A program made the translations under genes and the position numbers. 44,116 bases of DNA from Paenibacillus cremeus (GTDB lineage: Bacteria; Bacillota; Bacilli; Paenibacillales; NBRC-103111), in the NCBI RefSeq assembly GCF_007786445.1, contig NZ_VNJI01000061.1, forward strand, positions 1 through 44,116, written 5' to 3'. Shown here piece after piece: positions 24,237 to 32,444 of this stretch. How positions within the stretch are numbered: the stretch's first letter is position 1; the number at the start of each line of letters is the position of its first letter. The notes under the pieces are model-generated. The model was not told where the DNA came from. It did not search any database and was given only the letters and a program-made list of their open reading frames with translations.

Positions 24237-24713
24237 TTAAACTTGCTCAATTTTTAACCCGAAAATTTGAGGCGGTTCAATTTTATTCATTTGTAAATAT
24301 GTAGAGATTTGTCCGCGATGATGAATTTCATGTTCTGGAATTGCCATAAGAATTCTCCACGCACTAACTTCGTGACCATGAAGGGTTTTAACCTTTTTTG
24401 TCAACACATCATTGCCAAGTTTTAATAGACCCTCTGTTAATTTAATCTGACATGCCTCTAAATAATTTGAAATATCCTCAAGAGAAGCTCCCTTACTACT
24501 ATCATGTCCTGTGTATGTCCACGTTTCATGTTCAAATATACCAAGAAACATCAATCGAGCTGATGCGATATGTCGTAATAAATCACCTGTAGAAAATTTG
24601 TCTTCAGAAGGTTTCCAATCTAAGAATTCTTTAGGTATTGCTTTCACATATTGCATCGTTCGTTTATGAATCCCATCTAAATATTTTACATATTCCTTTA
24701 TATCATGAATCAT
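24237..24713 (-). CDS. DinB-superfamily protein
   Basis: A 158-residue helical-bundle protein. His in LLRHIASARLMF and the HEIHHRGQISTYL motif near residue 134 form the usual three-His metal site. GGAGAG lies 9 bases before the ATG at 24713 (MIHDIKEYVKYL), while an upstream in-frame TTG overlaps that signal. Members are stress-linked metal proteins, sometimes thiol transferases; the function here is unknown. It is a better match to the family core than the DinB-like protein at 11399. Confidence 0.88.
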   Translation of the reverse strand: MIHDIKEYVKYLDGIHKRTMQYVKAIPKEFLDWKPSEDKFSTGDLLRHIASARLMFLGIFEHETWTYTGHDSSKGASLEDISNYLEACQIKLTEGLLKLGNDVLTKKVKTLHGHEVSAWRILMAIPEHEIHHRGQISTYLQMNKIEPPQIFGLKIEQV

Positions 24714-24790
24714 ATTGCCACTCTCCAATTTTTGCAGGATAGTTTAAGATCAGTCGCGCTGAACCGTACCATAAGTAACGGCAAGTTTCT

Positions 24791-25219
24791 TCAATAAAAA
24801 ATTTTAGTGTGAAGAAGATCGAGCGCATGCTCAATTTCGTTCAACTCTTCATCAGAAACCGTTTCGATTCGTTTGATGAACCGGGCTTCAATGCTTTGAA
24901 AAGCCTCTTTCATCATGGCCTCCCCCTTTTCGGAAAGCCGAATAAATTGCTTGCGCCGGTCTTCGGTATCGGCAGCTTTTTCGCATAGCTGTTTATCGCT
25001 TAATTTCCTCAGCTCGCGGCTAGTGTTAGGCATGGACATATGCATACATTCACTGATCTCACTGAGAGTAACTGGTTGATTGATGGCAATGTACTCAAGA
25101 ATCTTATATTGAACAAGCGTAATCGTTTCAGATCTTGCATCTTTTGTCATGTCATTCGCTATTTGATGGACCGCGGCTGTGAAGGCCACAAATTTATGGA
25201 ACATTATATTCCTATCCAC
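24791..25219 (-). CDS. MarR-family transcriptional regulator
   Basis: A 142-residue winged-helix regulator: recognition region LSEISECMHMSMPNTSRELR near residues 53-72 and wing AADTEDRRKQFIRLSEKG near 82-99. It starts with GTG at 25219, with GAGGTGAT upstream. It is divergently transcribed from the quinone-reductase-like gene, and the region between them is rich in TTATCAA-type repeats plus the palindrome at 25308-25323. That arrangement suggests repression of the reductase, as in MarR/quinone-stress switches. Confidence 0.9.
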   Translation of the reverse strand: MDRNIMFHKFVAFTAAVHQIANDMTKDARSETITLVQYKILEYIAINQPVTLSEISECMHMSMPNTSRELRKLSDKQLCEKAADTEDRRKQFIRLSEKGEAMMKEAFQSIEARFIKRIETVSDEELNEIEHALDLLHTKIFY

Positions 25220-25307
25220 AAGATCACCTCATACTGACACAATAACAAATTAATTATCAAATAACAATTATCAATTGACAACAATAATTGAATCATGTTA
25301 CCGTTTG

Positions 25308-25323
25308 CTTATCAAATGATAAG
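25308..25323. promoter_or_regulatory. Probable MarR operator
   Basis: CTTATCAAATGATAAG is a near-perfect palindrome directly upstream of the reductase ribosome binding site. Related half-sites (TTATCAATTGACAA) lie further left, in the divergent promoter. Confidence 0.6.
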
Positions 25324-25338
25324 TAAAGGAGCACGCGG

Positions 25339-25926
25339 ATGAAAACGCTGGTTATTTACACGCACCCTAATCATCGGAGCTTATGTTTTGCGTTTTTTCA
25401 GGAGGTCCTTCGAGGATGCAATGAAAATGCGATGATCGAAGAGGTAAGAGTGCTGGATTTGTATGAGGAAGGGTTTAACCCGGTTCTGATTTTTAACGAG
25501 AATAAACGCAGGAGAGATATGCATGCCGACCCAAATCTTGCGGTATACAGAGAGCAACTGATGTGGGCGGACAAAATTGTTCTTGTATATCCGATCTGGT
25601 GGGGGCGTCCCCCGGCTATGCTCTTGGGATATATAGACCAAATGTTTGCTTCAGGATTTGCGTACAAAGATAAGGGTGGGCTTATGCCGGAAGGACTTCT
25701 AAAAGGTAAGTCGGTTGTTTGCGTCTCCAGTATGAAAGGACCAGTTCATTATCCATTGCTATGGCTGAATAATGCACACAAAATATTAATGCGCAAAGCA
25801 CTCTTTAGCTACGTTGGCATCAAAAACGTGAAGTTCTTTGAGTTTGGCAGCATGGAGAGCCCACGGGGCAGACAAAAGGAAAAACTAAATAAAATCTATC
25901 GCTATTTCAAAACGGTAGGAAAATAA
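25339..25926 (+). CDS. Flavodoxin-fold NAD(P)H quinone oxidoreductase
   Basis: A 195-residue protein of the MdaB/KefF/NQO type. It starts with the FMN/FAD phosphate-binding strand LVIYTHPNHRS, followed by IVLVYPIWWGRPPAMLLGYI (about residues 78-97) and the FASGFAYKDKGGLMPEGLL segment. Such enzymes reduce quinones by two electrons and protect from electrophiles. AAAGGAG precedes the ATG. It is divergent from a MarR regulator and has its own terminator at 25995. Confidence 0.9.
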   Translation: MKTLVIYTHPNHRSLCFAFFQEVLRGCNENAMIEEVRVLDLYEEGFNPVLIFNENKRRRDMHADPNLAVYREQLMWADKIVLVYPIWWGRPPAMLLGYIDQMFASGFAYKDKGGLMPEGLLKGKSVVCVSSMKGPVHYPLLWLNNAHKILMRKALFSYVGIKNVKFFEFGSMESPRGRQKEKLNKIYRYFKTVGK

Positions 25927-25994
25927 CTTGCCGTTCAAGACAGCGCGGTGAACCGTTTGGTGAAGTACAGGGGAGATTTGCTTGACGGTTCATC

Positions 25995-26031
25995 AAACTC
26001 ATACGCACAAACGCGTCACTGAGTTTTTTTT
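25995..26031 (+). terminator. Rho-independent terminator
   Basis: AAACTCA pairs with TGAGTTT across a partly structured 18-nt loop, followed by a T-run. It ends the reductase gene. Confidence 0.7.
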
Positions 26032-26195
26032 GATTATGTAGGAACTTTCATGTCGTAGCTTCGAAAGTGAATCCAAGAGCTTATTGATCAAACTGGTAAT
26101 AGTAGGGTAAAATGTAACCGTGGTTTCACTAACAATTACAAGAGCTGTCATTGTTCTAGGCAAAAAAGTGAATCAATAGAAATGAGGTGGCAAGC

Positions 26196-26630
26196 TTGCA
26201 TGAGTGGCTATTGCTCAGCTATAAAATTCCACGTCAACCGACCACACCTCGGGTATATGTATGGCGGAAATTAAAGAAGCTCGCAGCCATTCTAGTGTTT
26301 GATGCGATTTGGGTCCTTCCATATACGTCGAGATCCTTTGAGCAATTTCAATGGTTAGCTGCTGAAATTATCGAACTTGGCGGTAAGGCACATGTGTGGA
26401 AGTCGAGCGCAGTCTTATCCGGACAAGAGGAGGCATTGATTCAACAATTCACTCAACAAACGGATTCTGCTTATGAAGAAATATGGAATGCGATTCAATT
26501 GAAAGACGCTGATTTGAACGTACTCTCACGGAAATATCAGCAAATCATGCAGCATGACCATTTTCAATCGATCATTGGTAAAAAGGTAAGAGAAGCACTA
26601 CTTGCATCAAGAGGGGGAGATGACAGGTGA
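26196..26630 (+). CDS. ChrB N-terminal-domain protein (chromate resistance family)
   Basis: A 144-residue protein corresponding to the N-terminal half of ChrB: LLLSYKIPRQPTTPRVYVWR at residues 5-24, LPYTSRSFEQFQWLAAEI at about 49-66, and a helical C-terminus. In known ChrB proteins this part is joined to the C-terminal domain, and the whole acts in chromate-responsive control; here the domains are separate genes. GAGGTG (26184-26189) points to a TTG start at 26196; a GTG at 26187 overlaps that signal. It is the first gene of a four-gene operon, and its stop overlaps the next GTG start. Confidence 0.75.
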   Translation: MHEWLLLSYKIPRQPTTPRVYVWRKLKKLAAILVFDAIWVLPYTSRSFEQFQWLAAEIIELGGKAHVWKSSAVLSGQEEALIQQFTQQTDSAYEEIWNAIQLKDADLNVLSRKYQQIMQHDHFQSIIGKKVREALLASRGGDDR

Positions 26631-27052
26631 AATGGGTTACGTGGGAAAACGTAGGTGTAGACCGTATGGCTTGCGCATGGCTAATTAAACGATTCATTGA
26701 TCCAGATGCCCAGTTCATATTTATACCTGTCGGCAGTAAACAGTTTCCAGAGGCTGCGGAGCCATTCGATATCCCGGGTGTGCGTTATTCGCATTACCGC
26801 GGTCATTGCTCTTTTCACACGATGGTAAGAGAGCACCAATTCAAGGATCAGATTCTTGACCGGATTGCCTCCATTGTGGATGAAGCGGATACGATCCAAG
26901 AGGTCCAGCTCGAGCCAGCTGCTTCTGGCCTGGATAACATCTGCCATGGCTTACGTCTGATCAGTGTGGATGATACGCAGGCTCTGGAACGGGGATATAT
27001 GATCTACGAAGCTCTATATGCTCAGATTGCCTCAGATAATAGCCAAAAATAA
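26627..27052 (+). CDS. ChrB C-terminal-domain protein
   Basis: A 141-residue protein matching the ChrB C-terminal domain. The opening WVTWENVGVDRMACAWLIKR carries Cys16, and IPGVRYSHYRGHCSFHTMV carries His56, His60, Cys61 and His64, a plausible metal-binding set. RGYMIYEALYAQ near the end is also typical. The start GTG overlaps the previous stop (GTGA), showing translational coupling, with GGGGGAGA upstream. Full-length ChrB responds to chromate; what a free C-domain does is unclear. No chrA transporter gene is in the window. Confidence 0.85.
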   Translation: MKWVTWENVGVDRMACAWLIKRFIDPDAQFIFIPVGSKQFPEAAEPFDIPGVRYSHYRGHCSFHTMVREHQFKDQILDRIASIVDEADTIQEVQLEPAASGLDNICHGLRLISVDDTQALERGYMIYEALYAQIASDNSQK

Positions 27053-27069
27053 GGAAGGTAAGGTGTTTC

Positions 27070-27969
27070 ATGGCCGATATACAATCAAACGTTCAGGATC
27101 CGATTTTAGACGATGCTCTCGTGCTCTCACTTGTACGACGTCACGTGCCCGAAGCACAATCCGTAACTGGAATCGATGAAACAGGCGGAGAGGCAAGAAC
27201 CTATGCTGTCGATGAACTAATTATCCTAAAGACGCAGCGCCCACACAAAATACGTCCAAGTACCAGTTTGGAAAAAGAAGCTTTTTTCCTTCGGGAGTTG
27301 GAGAAGTATCCTGATATAAGCGTGCCGCGTGTACTGGGGTACGGGAGGGAAGGGAGCATTGAGTATACTTGTATGTCCCGGATACCAGGTATTGCGGTGA
27401 AGTATGCAAGCTTAGCTTTCGAAGCCCGGAACAACATGCTCATTGAACTGGGAAAGAGATTACGACGCATTCATGGGGCCGTGCAACAGCCATTCATTGA
27501 GAGCGGATTATTCCCGGGTGATCGGACTTTCGAAGATACAAAAACCAGATTGAAATCGGCTTTTGATAAAGAGATTGGAAAAATTGTTTTAAGAGGCAAC
27601 GCAGACGAGATCGAGCTCGCACAGGGAATTGCCACGAAAGCATTGGCTCACTTACCTGATAATGATGTACTCGTGGCTGTACACGCTAATCCGGCAACAA
27701 CTCATACTTTTGTAGATCCAGAAACTGGACATTATACGGGAACGATCGATTTTGGTGATGCGTATATCAGCCATCCGGTTTTTGATCTTCGGAGATGGGG
27801 ATTACTTGACAGAGGTACGCTTTTAGCCGGGTATGTGTCGGAGAAGCCCGTAAGTGAAGAGTTTATGCGAGTTTGGGATGTGGTACAGATCCTAGACAGT
27901 TTTACCGTGTCTAGCAATAAGGAGAACATGAGCGCTGATTTAGCCGCGATATTAGAGAAACTATCATAA
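27070..27969 (+). CDS. Aminoglycoside-phosphotransferase-like protein with altered catalytic loop
   Basis: A 299-residue APH/choline-kinase-fold protein. The N-lobe includes DELIILKTQRP with a probable ATP Lys, and the hinge region is MSRIPGIAVK. The catalytic loop, normally H-G-D-x4-N, reads VAVHANPATTHTFVD: His205 is kept, but the catalytic Asp is Asn207 and the metal-binding Asn is His212. The later D-F-G-like motif GTIDFGDAYISHPVFDLRR (Asp227) is intact. It may be a pseudokinase or use altered chemistry. It lies 17 bases after chrB-C and 22 before the ATP-grasp gene. A drug-resistance role is not supported. Confidence 0.8.
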   Translation: MADIQSNVQDPILDDALVLSLVRRHVPEAQSVTGIDETGGEARTYAVDELIILKTQRPHKIRPSTSLEKEAFFLRELEKYPDISVPRVLGYGREGSIEYTCMSRIPGIAVKYASLAFEARNNMLIELGKRLRRIHGAVQQPFIESGLFPGDRTFEDTKTRLKSAFDKEIGKIVLRGNADEIELAQGIATKALAHLPDNDVLVAVHANPATTHTFVDPETGHYTGTIDFGDAYISHPVFDLRRWGLLDRGTLLAGYVSEKPVSEEFMRVWDVVQILDSFTVSSNKENMSADLAAILEKLS

Positions 27970-27991
27970 TCAATAAAGGAGCTGTTAGATT

Positions 27992-29050
27992 TTGAACCAA
28001 CAAGCAAAAGTAGCGATTCTCTGGCACGGTAACCATGAAGCTCGGAATAATGCCACTGCTGAAAACAATAAGTTCAGTAAAATATTTGAAGAGTTTCAAC
28101 ATTACAATGTTACAGCTGTACCTGCAGTTTACAACGATGAATTTGTCGATGAAGTGCGACAGCATCTGCGTCAAGTCGATGGAGTTCTTGTGTGGGTCAA
28201 TCCTATTGAAGGCGGAAGTAATCGGTCGATTCTAGACAACATGTTAAGGGATGTAGCTTCGAGTGGAGTTTTTGTCAGCACGCATCCGGATGTGATCCTG
28301 AAACTGGGTACCAAAGAGGTTCTGTACCAGACACGGGAAATGGAATGGGGAGGCGACATTCATCTCTATAAAACCATCCACGAACTCCGTGAGCACCTGC
28401 CGGTTCGTCTTGCCAATGGAGCTTCTCGTGTATTAAAGCAGAATCGAGGCAATGGCGGAAACGGAGTTTGGAGAGTCGAATTCATTGAAGGGAACGCCAT
28501 AGAGGGACAAGATCCTATGGTTCGTGTACTCCATGCAATGCGTAACAGTTTGGAAGCACAGATGCCTCTTAGTGAATTCTTTAGCCAGTGTGAGGCTTAT
28601 TTTGAAGGCTCCGGTCAAATGATTGACCAACCATTTTACTCTCCCGAGCCCAATGGTATGGTTCGGTGCTATATGTCCCAGAACGAGGTTGTCGGATTTG
28701 GACACCAGTATGTAACAGCATTACTCCGATCAGAACATGATTCTGAACCTCTGCAGCCGCAACCAAGAATTTATCATCCAGAATCCAAACCGGAATTTCA
28801 GGCATTAAAAGTAAAGATGGAGTCGGAATGGATTCCGCATTTGCAGAGCTTACTCGGACTTGAGACTGAGGATCTTCCTATTATTTGGGATGCGGATTTT
28901 CTCTACGGACCAAAATCAGCTTCTGGTGAAGATTCATACATATTGTGCGAAATTAATGTAAGCAGTGTTCACCCTTTCCCGGATTCTGCAGTCTCTAAAC
29001 TGGTTCAAAGAGCTGCAACGAGAATCAAGAATACTAAAGGAATAAACTGA
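27992..29050 (+). CDS. Cj0069-type ATP-grasp-like protein
   Basis: A 352-residue protein resembling Cj0069-family proteins. ATP-grasp features include the Gly-rich loop LKQNRGNGGNGVWRVEFIEG (about residues 149-168), MIDQPFYSPEPNGMVRCYMS in the central sheet, and the metal-binding Glu-x-Asn in YILCEINVSSVHPFPDSAV near the C-terminus. Such enzymes usually join a carboxylate to an amine or thiol with ATP; the substrate is unknown. TTG start at 27992, with AAAGGAG 10 bases upstream. It is the last gene of the ChrB cassette and is followed by a terminator at 29091. Confidence 0.78.
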   Translation: MNQQAKVAILWHGNHEARNNATAENNKFSKIFEEFQHYNVTAVPAVYNDEFVDEVRQHLRQVDGVLVWVNPIEGGSNRSILDNMLRDVASSGVFVSTHPDVILKLGTKEVLYQTREMEWGGDIHLYKTIHELREHLPVRLANGASRVLKQNRGNGGNGVWRVEFIEGNAIEGQDPMVRVLHAMRNSLEAQMPLSEFFSQCEAYFEGSGQMIDQPFYSPEPNGMVRCYMSQNEVVGFGHQYVTALLRSEHDSEPLQPQPRIYHPESKPEFQALKVKMESEWIPHLQSLLGLETEDLPIIWDADFLYGPKSASGEDSYILCEINVSSVHPFPDSAVSKLVQRAATRIKNTKGIN

Positions 29051-29090
29051 AATATCAACATGTATTTTGCTATTAAGCTTAAAAGTATGG

Positions 29091-29132
29091 AAACAGCGGC
29101 GGAAGAAGTCTGCCGCTGTTTTGTTGTTTTTT
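29091..29132 (+). terminator. Terminator of the ChrB cassette
   Basis: AAACAGCGGC pairs with GCCGCTGTTT, with further pairing inside, followed by a T-rich tract. It lies 40 bases after the ATP-grasp stop. Confidence 0.85.
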
Positions 29133-29173
29133 GAAGCACACTCGTTTAGTAGGATTGTAAGAATAGAGAATGT

Positions 29174-29433
29174 TTATATAGAAGGATTTGTGTCGTTTAT
29201 GTAGGAGCACTTGTGTCTGTCGATGTCGGATCCCGACAACCAAATGCTGTGCGGTAATTTTTTCAATGAGTTGATTTTGTCTAGCCTGCGATTTAAACTT
29301 CATAGTAGAGCGTCCTCCAGGATGATGGGATAAAAGGGCTTTTGACCCGTTGCGTACTTCCATCGAACTGAGGCGCTTGTTTTTTTGCAAAACGGAAAAT
29401 AATCCATCTACAGGAATGCTAACGGTACATAGC
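29174..29433 (-). mobile_element. 5'-end remnant of an IS110-family element
   Basis: On the minus strand a frame from the ATG at 29303 reads MKFKSQARQNQLIEKITAQH then LVVGI, the N-terminus of a second IS110-type transposase. An extra base near 29231 then shifts the frame, after which DIDRHKCSYIND follows to a stop at 29174. Its leader (29304-29433) aligns with the leader at 41431-41565, including CTCCAGGA-type ribosome binding sequence and GAGGCGCT. The catalytic body is gone. Confidence 0.75.
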
Positions 29434-29841
29434 ATCATGAGGAACAGGCAGCAGTCGGTATCTTGGGCTGCCTGTTGAACTTTAGCACAGTTTGCGCCTA
29501 CTTGATGGGAACGCATTATCTCATTTCCGACTAGACGCATGAAAAAGACGGGAACCGAGCGGGGTAAAATCCCGTATGGTTCCTGTCTTTTTTAACGTTA
29601 CATTAATTGAATTCTCTTACTGAGGCCTTATTTTTAAAATTTAAGGGCTATTCGTTTTTATCAAAAACTGGATTCATCCATATGCAATCACTTAGGCCAG
29701 AAAAAATAAAGCCCTCAATTCCTCTGATTGGATTCGACGGCATACATTAACACACAATAGTAAGTAAATACGGTAAAATAAGAGTTACTAGAAAGCGCAA
29801 TTATTTCAACGAATCGATTCTAACGGAGGAGGCAGTAACCA
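29434..29841. other. Intergenic region with hairpins
   Basis: AACAGGCAGC pairs with GCTGCCTGTT around 29443-29476, and a strong terminator lies at 29542-29593. From 29594 to the ribosome binding site of the next gene (GGAGGAGG, about 29826) nothing coding was seen. Confidence 0.4.
29542..29593. terminator. Strong bidirectional terminator
   Basis: AAAAAGAC-GGAACC pairs with GGTTCC-GTCTTTTT, with an inner CGGG/CCCG helix, and has T-runs on both strands. Confidence 0.8.
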
Positions 29842-30918
29842 ATGTGGATTACTAAATTTACTGAGCAACTGGGCATTAAGTATCCGATTATTCAGGCCCC
29901 CATGGCCGGGAGCACGAAACCAGAACTTGTTTCCGCGATATCAAATGCAGGAGGATTAGGTTCTTTCGGTGCAGGAAGCTCTGATGCAAAAATGATTCGA
30001 TCGGCTATAAGGAAAATTAGGGAACAAACCAATAATCCTTTTGCCGTAAATTTATTTATTCCTGAGAAAGCCGTTAATGGCTTAGATCATGTCAATCAAA
30101 TCAACTCATTGATGAACCTGTATAGGCAAGAGCTGAGAATTCTTCCCCCTTCTGACGATACTCAAATTCCTGTTCAAAGTATTGATGAGCAGATTGAAGT
30201 TATTATTGAAGAGAAGGTCCCGGTAATAAGTTTTACTTTTGGCTATCTTGATCCGACAAGGGTTCATGAGTTAAAACGAAATGGTGTCATCGTAATTGGA
30301 ACTGCGACCACAGTACAGGAAGCGGTATATTTGGAACAATGCGGGGTTAACATGATTGTTGGTCAAGGGAGCGAAGCGGGTGGCCATAGGGCAACATTTC
30401 TCGGGGAATTCAATAGCTCCTTGATTGGAACATTGGCATTGATTCCTCAGATCGTTGATTCCGTAAATATTCCGGTTATCTCGGCAGGCGGCATTATGGA
30501 TGGCCGCGGTATTGCTGCGGCGTTGGCCTTAGGCGCATCTGGTGTACAAATGGGAACTGCCTTTTTAACCAGTAAAGAAAGTGGAGCTCACGAAAAACAT
30601 AAAGAAGCGATCTTAAACAGTACTGAGGAACAATCGGTGGTTACAAGAACGTTTTCCGGAAAACCAGCAAGGGGGATTCGGAATAAATTTATAACGGAGA
30701 TGGAACGTTATAACGATATTATCCCTGGTTACCCGATTCAAGGGGAGTTGACAAAGGATATCAGAAAAGCCGCCTCGGAACAAAACGATATAGAATTTAT
30801 GTCATTATGGGCAGGCCAAGCCTCACGATTAAGCAGATGCTTACCTGCGAAAGAAATATTTGATAGTCTCATTACCCAGACGGAGTCCATAATAAAAAAC
30901 CTCAACAAATATAGTTAG
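29842..30918 (+). CDS. Nitronate monooxygenase (2-nitropropane dioxygenase family)
   Basis: A 358-residue FMN-dependent TIM barrel. Motifs include YPIIQAPMAGSTKPELVSAI at the start, GGLGSFGAGS, and IVGQGSEAGGHRATF (about residues 172-186) with the catalytic His. PVISAGGIMDGRGIAAALAL and GVQMGTAFL bind the FMN phosphate. Such enzymes oxidise toxic alkyl nitronates to carbonyl compounds and nitrite. GGAGGAGG precedes the ATG. It is a single gene, with a terminator-like hairpin 15 bases after the stop. Confidence 0.93.
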   Translation: MWITKFTEQLGIKYPIIQAPMAGSTKPELVSAISNAGGLGSFGAGSSDAKMIRSAIRKIREQTNNPFAVNLFIPEKAVNGLDHVNQINSLMNLYRQELRILPPSDDTQIPVQSIDEQIEVIIEEKVPVISFTFGYLDPTRVHELKRNGVIVIGTATTVQEAVYLEQCGVNMIVGQGSEAGGHRATFLGEFNSSLIGTLALIPQIVDSVNIPVISAGGIMDGRGIAAALALGASGVQMGTAFLTSKESGAHEKHKEAILNSTEEQSVVTRTFSGKPARGIRNKFITEMERYNDIIPGYPIQGELTKDIRKAASEQNDIEFMSLWAGQASRLSRCLPAKEIFDSLITQTESIIKNLNKYS

Positions 30919-30932
30919 GATATATAGAGAAA

Positions 30933-30965
30933 AAGGCGATGGAGGACAATCCATCGCCTTCATAC
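30933..30965 (-). terminator. Hairpin terminator (T-run on minus strand)
   Basis: AAGGCGATGGA pairs perfectly with TCCATCGCCTT over a 6-nt loop. The T-run lies on the minus strand, yet it sits just after the plus-strand oxygenase gene and may work in both directions. Confidence 0.65.
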
Positions 30966-31173
30966 GTCGGATTTCAGCCACTTCCAGTTGAGGTTCTCGA
31001 AGAACTCGACACAGCCAGAAATGAAACAATTGAATGGTAGAACAAATTTGGATTGCTTGAGCAGGGTTTGCTAACGTTCTACGCATCATATTGATCTACT
31101 AGGAATACGAAATTCTTTTATATTATACTCCAATATTCGACAATCTTTTTAAACGGATTCATTTATAATTATA
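30966..31173. other. Gap without a recognised gene
   Basis: Short open frames here have no signals and no recognisable product. The A/T-rich stretch 31110-31170 may contain the old promoter of the decayed permease. Confidence 0.3.
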
Positions 31174-31395
31174 ATGAACGCGCGTACACTATTCACAGAT
31201 AAATGCTTCCGCTGGATTTACGTATCGCAAAGTATATGGAAAGAAGCCGGATGGAATGCGGTCATCTTTTTTGCCTTTCTTACATCCATCGCTCCTAATT
31301 TATTGAAGCGACCGTTGCGAAGGTGCCGGCCGCAGCGCAATTCTGGTATATTACGCTGCCGGGCTTAAGAACTATGATCGCTATCTCGCAATGCG
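31174..31395 (+). pseudogene. Fragment of a sugar ABC permease (LplB/YtcP type)
   Basis: One frame reads FRWIYVSQSIWKEAGWNAVI and continues FFAFLTSIAPNL. A single-base shift near 31302 leads into EATVAKVPAAAQFWYITLPG then LRTMIA. This is the conserved EAA-loop region of binding-protein-dependent permeases of the LplB group, with both ends missing. It sits just upstream of the PhyH gene and shows that a sugar importer once belonged to this locus. Confidence 0.8.
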
Positions 31396-31444
31396 TTATT
31401 AAAGGGAAAAATGACAACAACCGTTTAGATCGGAGGCAATATTC

Positions 31445-32368
31445 GTGCGATCAAAAGTGTTAACCCCATTGGAGATTGAGCAATTTATGGAATATGGTTA
31501 CATCAAACTGGAACAGGCTTATCCGAGGAAGGTTGCGATGGGAGCTCAAAATTTTATATGGGACCGATTGAAAGAAAGTGGCGTCTCCAAATCGGATTCA
31601 ACTACATGGACCGAGCCCATGATCCATATCCGTGAAGCTTATGATGATGATGTGTTTCAAATATGCAATACAAACCGGCTTGCGGACGCGATCGAGGATT
31701 TAATCGGTGAAGGGCGCTTTGCCCAGCGAATCGTGTACGGCAAGGATTCGGAAAAGAACAGATGGGGCTGGTGGCCAGTGAATTTTTCCTCTGGCGCTGA
31801 TCGGCCTTGGACGGTACCGACCAATGGGTGGCATTGGGACGGTATCCACTTTCGTCATTACATTGACAGCCCGGATCAAGGGCTCCTATGTCTCTGCTTG
31901 TTTTCAGACGTTTCCCCGAAGGGGGGAGGAACATTGGTGGCGGAAGGCTCCCACAAGCTGGTGGCTCGATTTTTAAATGAGCGACCTGAGGGAATTGATC
32001 TGATTGATGGAATCAAAGCTGCAAGCGTCAGTCATCCATGGCTTGCGGAATTGACGGACAATACTTCTGATGGAATTGGCTCGACGGTAGAACGTAATGA
32101 AATATTCATGAACCGGTATTATAGGGATTCTAACGGGATCCGGTTAAAGGTTGTTGAAACGACAGGATTAGCAGGAGATGTTTTCTTATGTCATCCCTTC
32201 CTATTTCATTCGGCATCACAAAATCACTCGTCAATTCCAAGGTTTATGTGCAATCGGACGACGCCACTCAAGGAAAAAATGAACCTAAACAGGGCAAATG
32301 ATGCGGAATATTCCCCGCTTGAACGTAGCATCAAACTCGCACTAGCAGATACGGCAGGATCATCTTGA
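31445..32368 (+). CDS. Phytanoyl-CoA dioxygenase (PhyH) family protein
   Basis: A 307-residue Fe(II)/2-oxoglutarate oxygenase. The iron-binding H-x-D is in TNGWHWDGIHFRHY, the distal His in VFLCHPFLFHSAS (about residues 245-257) and the 2-oxoglutarate Arg in SIPRFMCNRT. GGAGG lies 8 bases before the GTG start. Many PhyH enzymes in Paenibacillus sit with glycosidases and sugar-acid enzymes; the substrate is unknown. A glycosidase-like gene follows after 76 bases, and together they may act on a modified carbohydrate. Confidence 0.88.
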   Translation: MRSKVLTPLEIEQFMEYGYIKLEQAYPRKVAMGAQNFIWDRLKESGVSKSDSTTWTEPMIHIREAYDDDVFQICNTNRLADAIEDLIGEGRFAQRIVYGKDSEKNRWGWWPVNFSSGADRPWTVPTNGWHWDGIHFRHYIDSPDQGLLCLCLFSDVSPKGGGTLVAEGSHKLVARFLNERPEGIDLIDGIKAASVSHPWLAELTDNTSDGIGSTVERNEIFMNRYYRDSNGIRLKVVETTGLAGDVFLCHPFLFHSASQNHSSIPRFMCNRTTPLKEKMNLNRANDAEYSPLERSIKLALADTAGSS

Positions 32369-32444
32369 GCAAATTAGGAACAGTCTACGTGAATATTATA
32401 ATAGTGTATAATCACGAGTCCGCCCTCCGCGGACAAAATAGGGG

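Noticed and set aside
27070..27969. Aminoglycoside resistance gene
   Set aside because: The catalytic loop lacks the essential Asp and the gene sits inside the ChrB cassette, so a resistance role is not supported.
29434..29540. Extension of the minus-strand IS110 frame upstream of 29303 as a longer protein
   Set aside because: The part upstream of MKFKSQ is leader sequence shared with the other relic, where it does not stay open; the real start is the ATG at 29303.
29726..29741. TTGGATTCGACGG, similar to the start of tmRNA
   Set aside because: There is no matching 3' tRNA-like half, tag frame or pseudoknots within 400 bases; the match is short.
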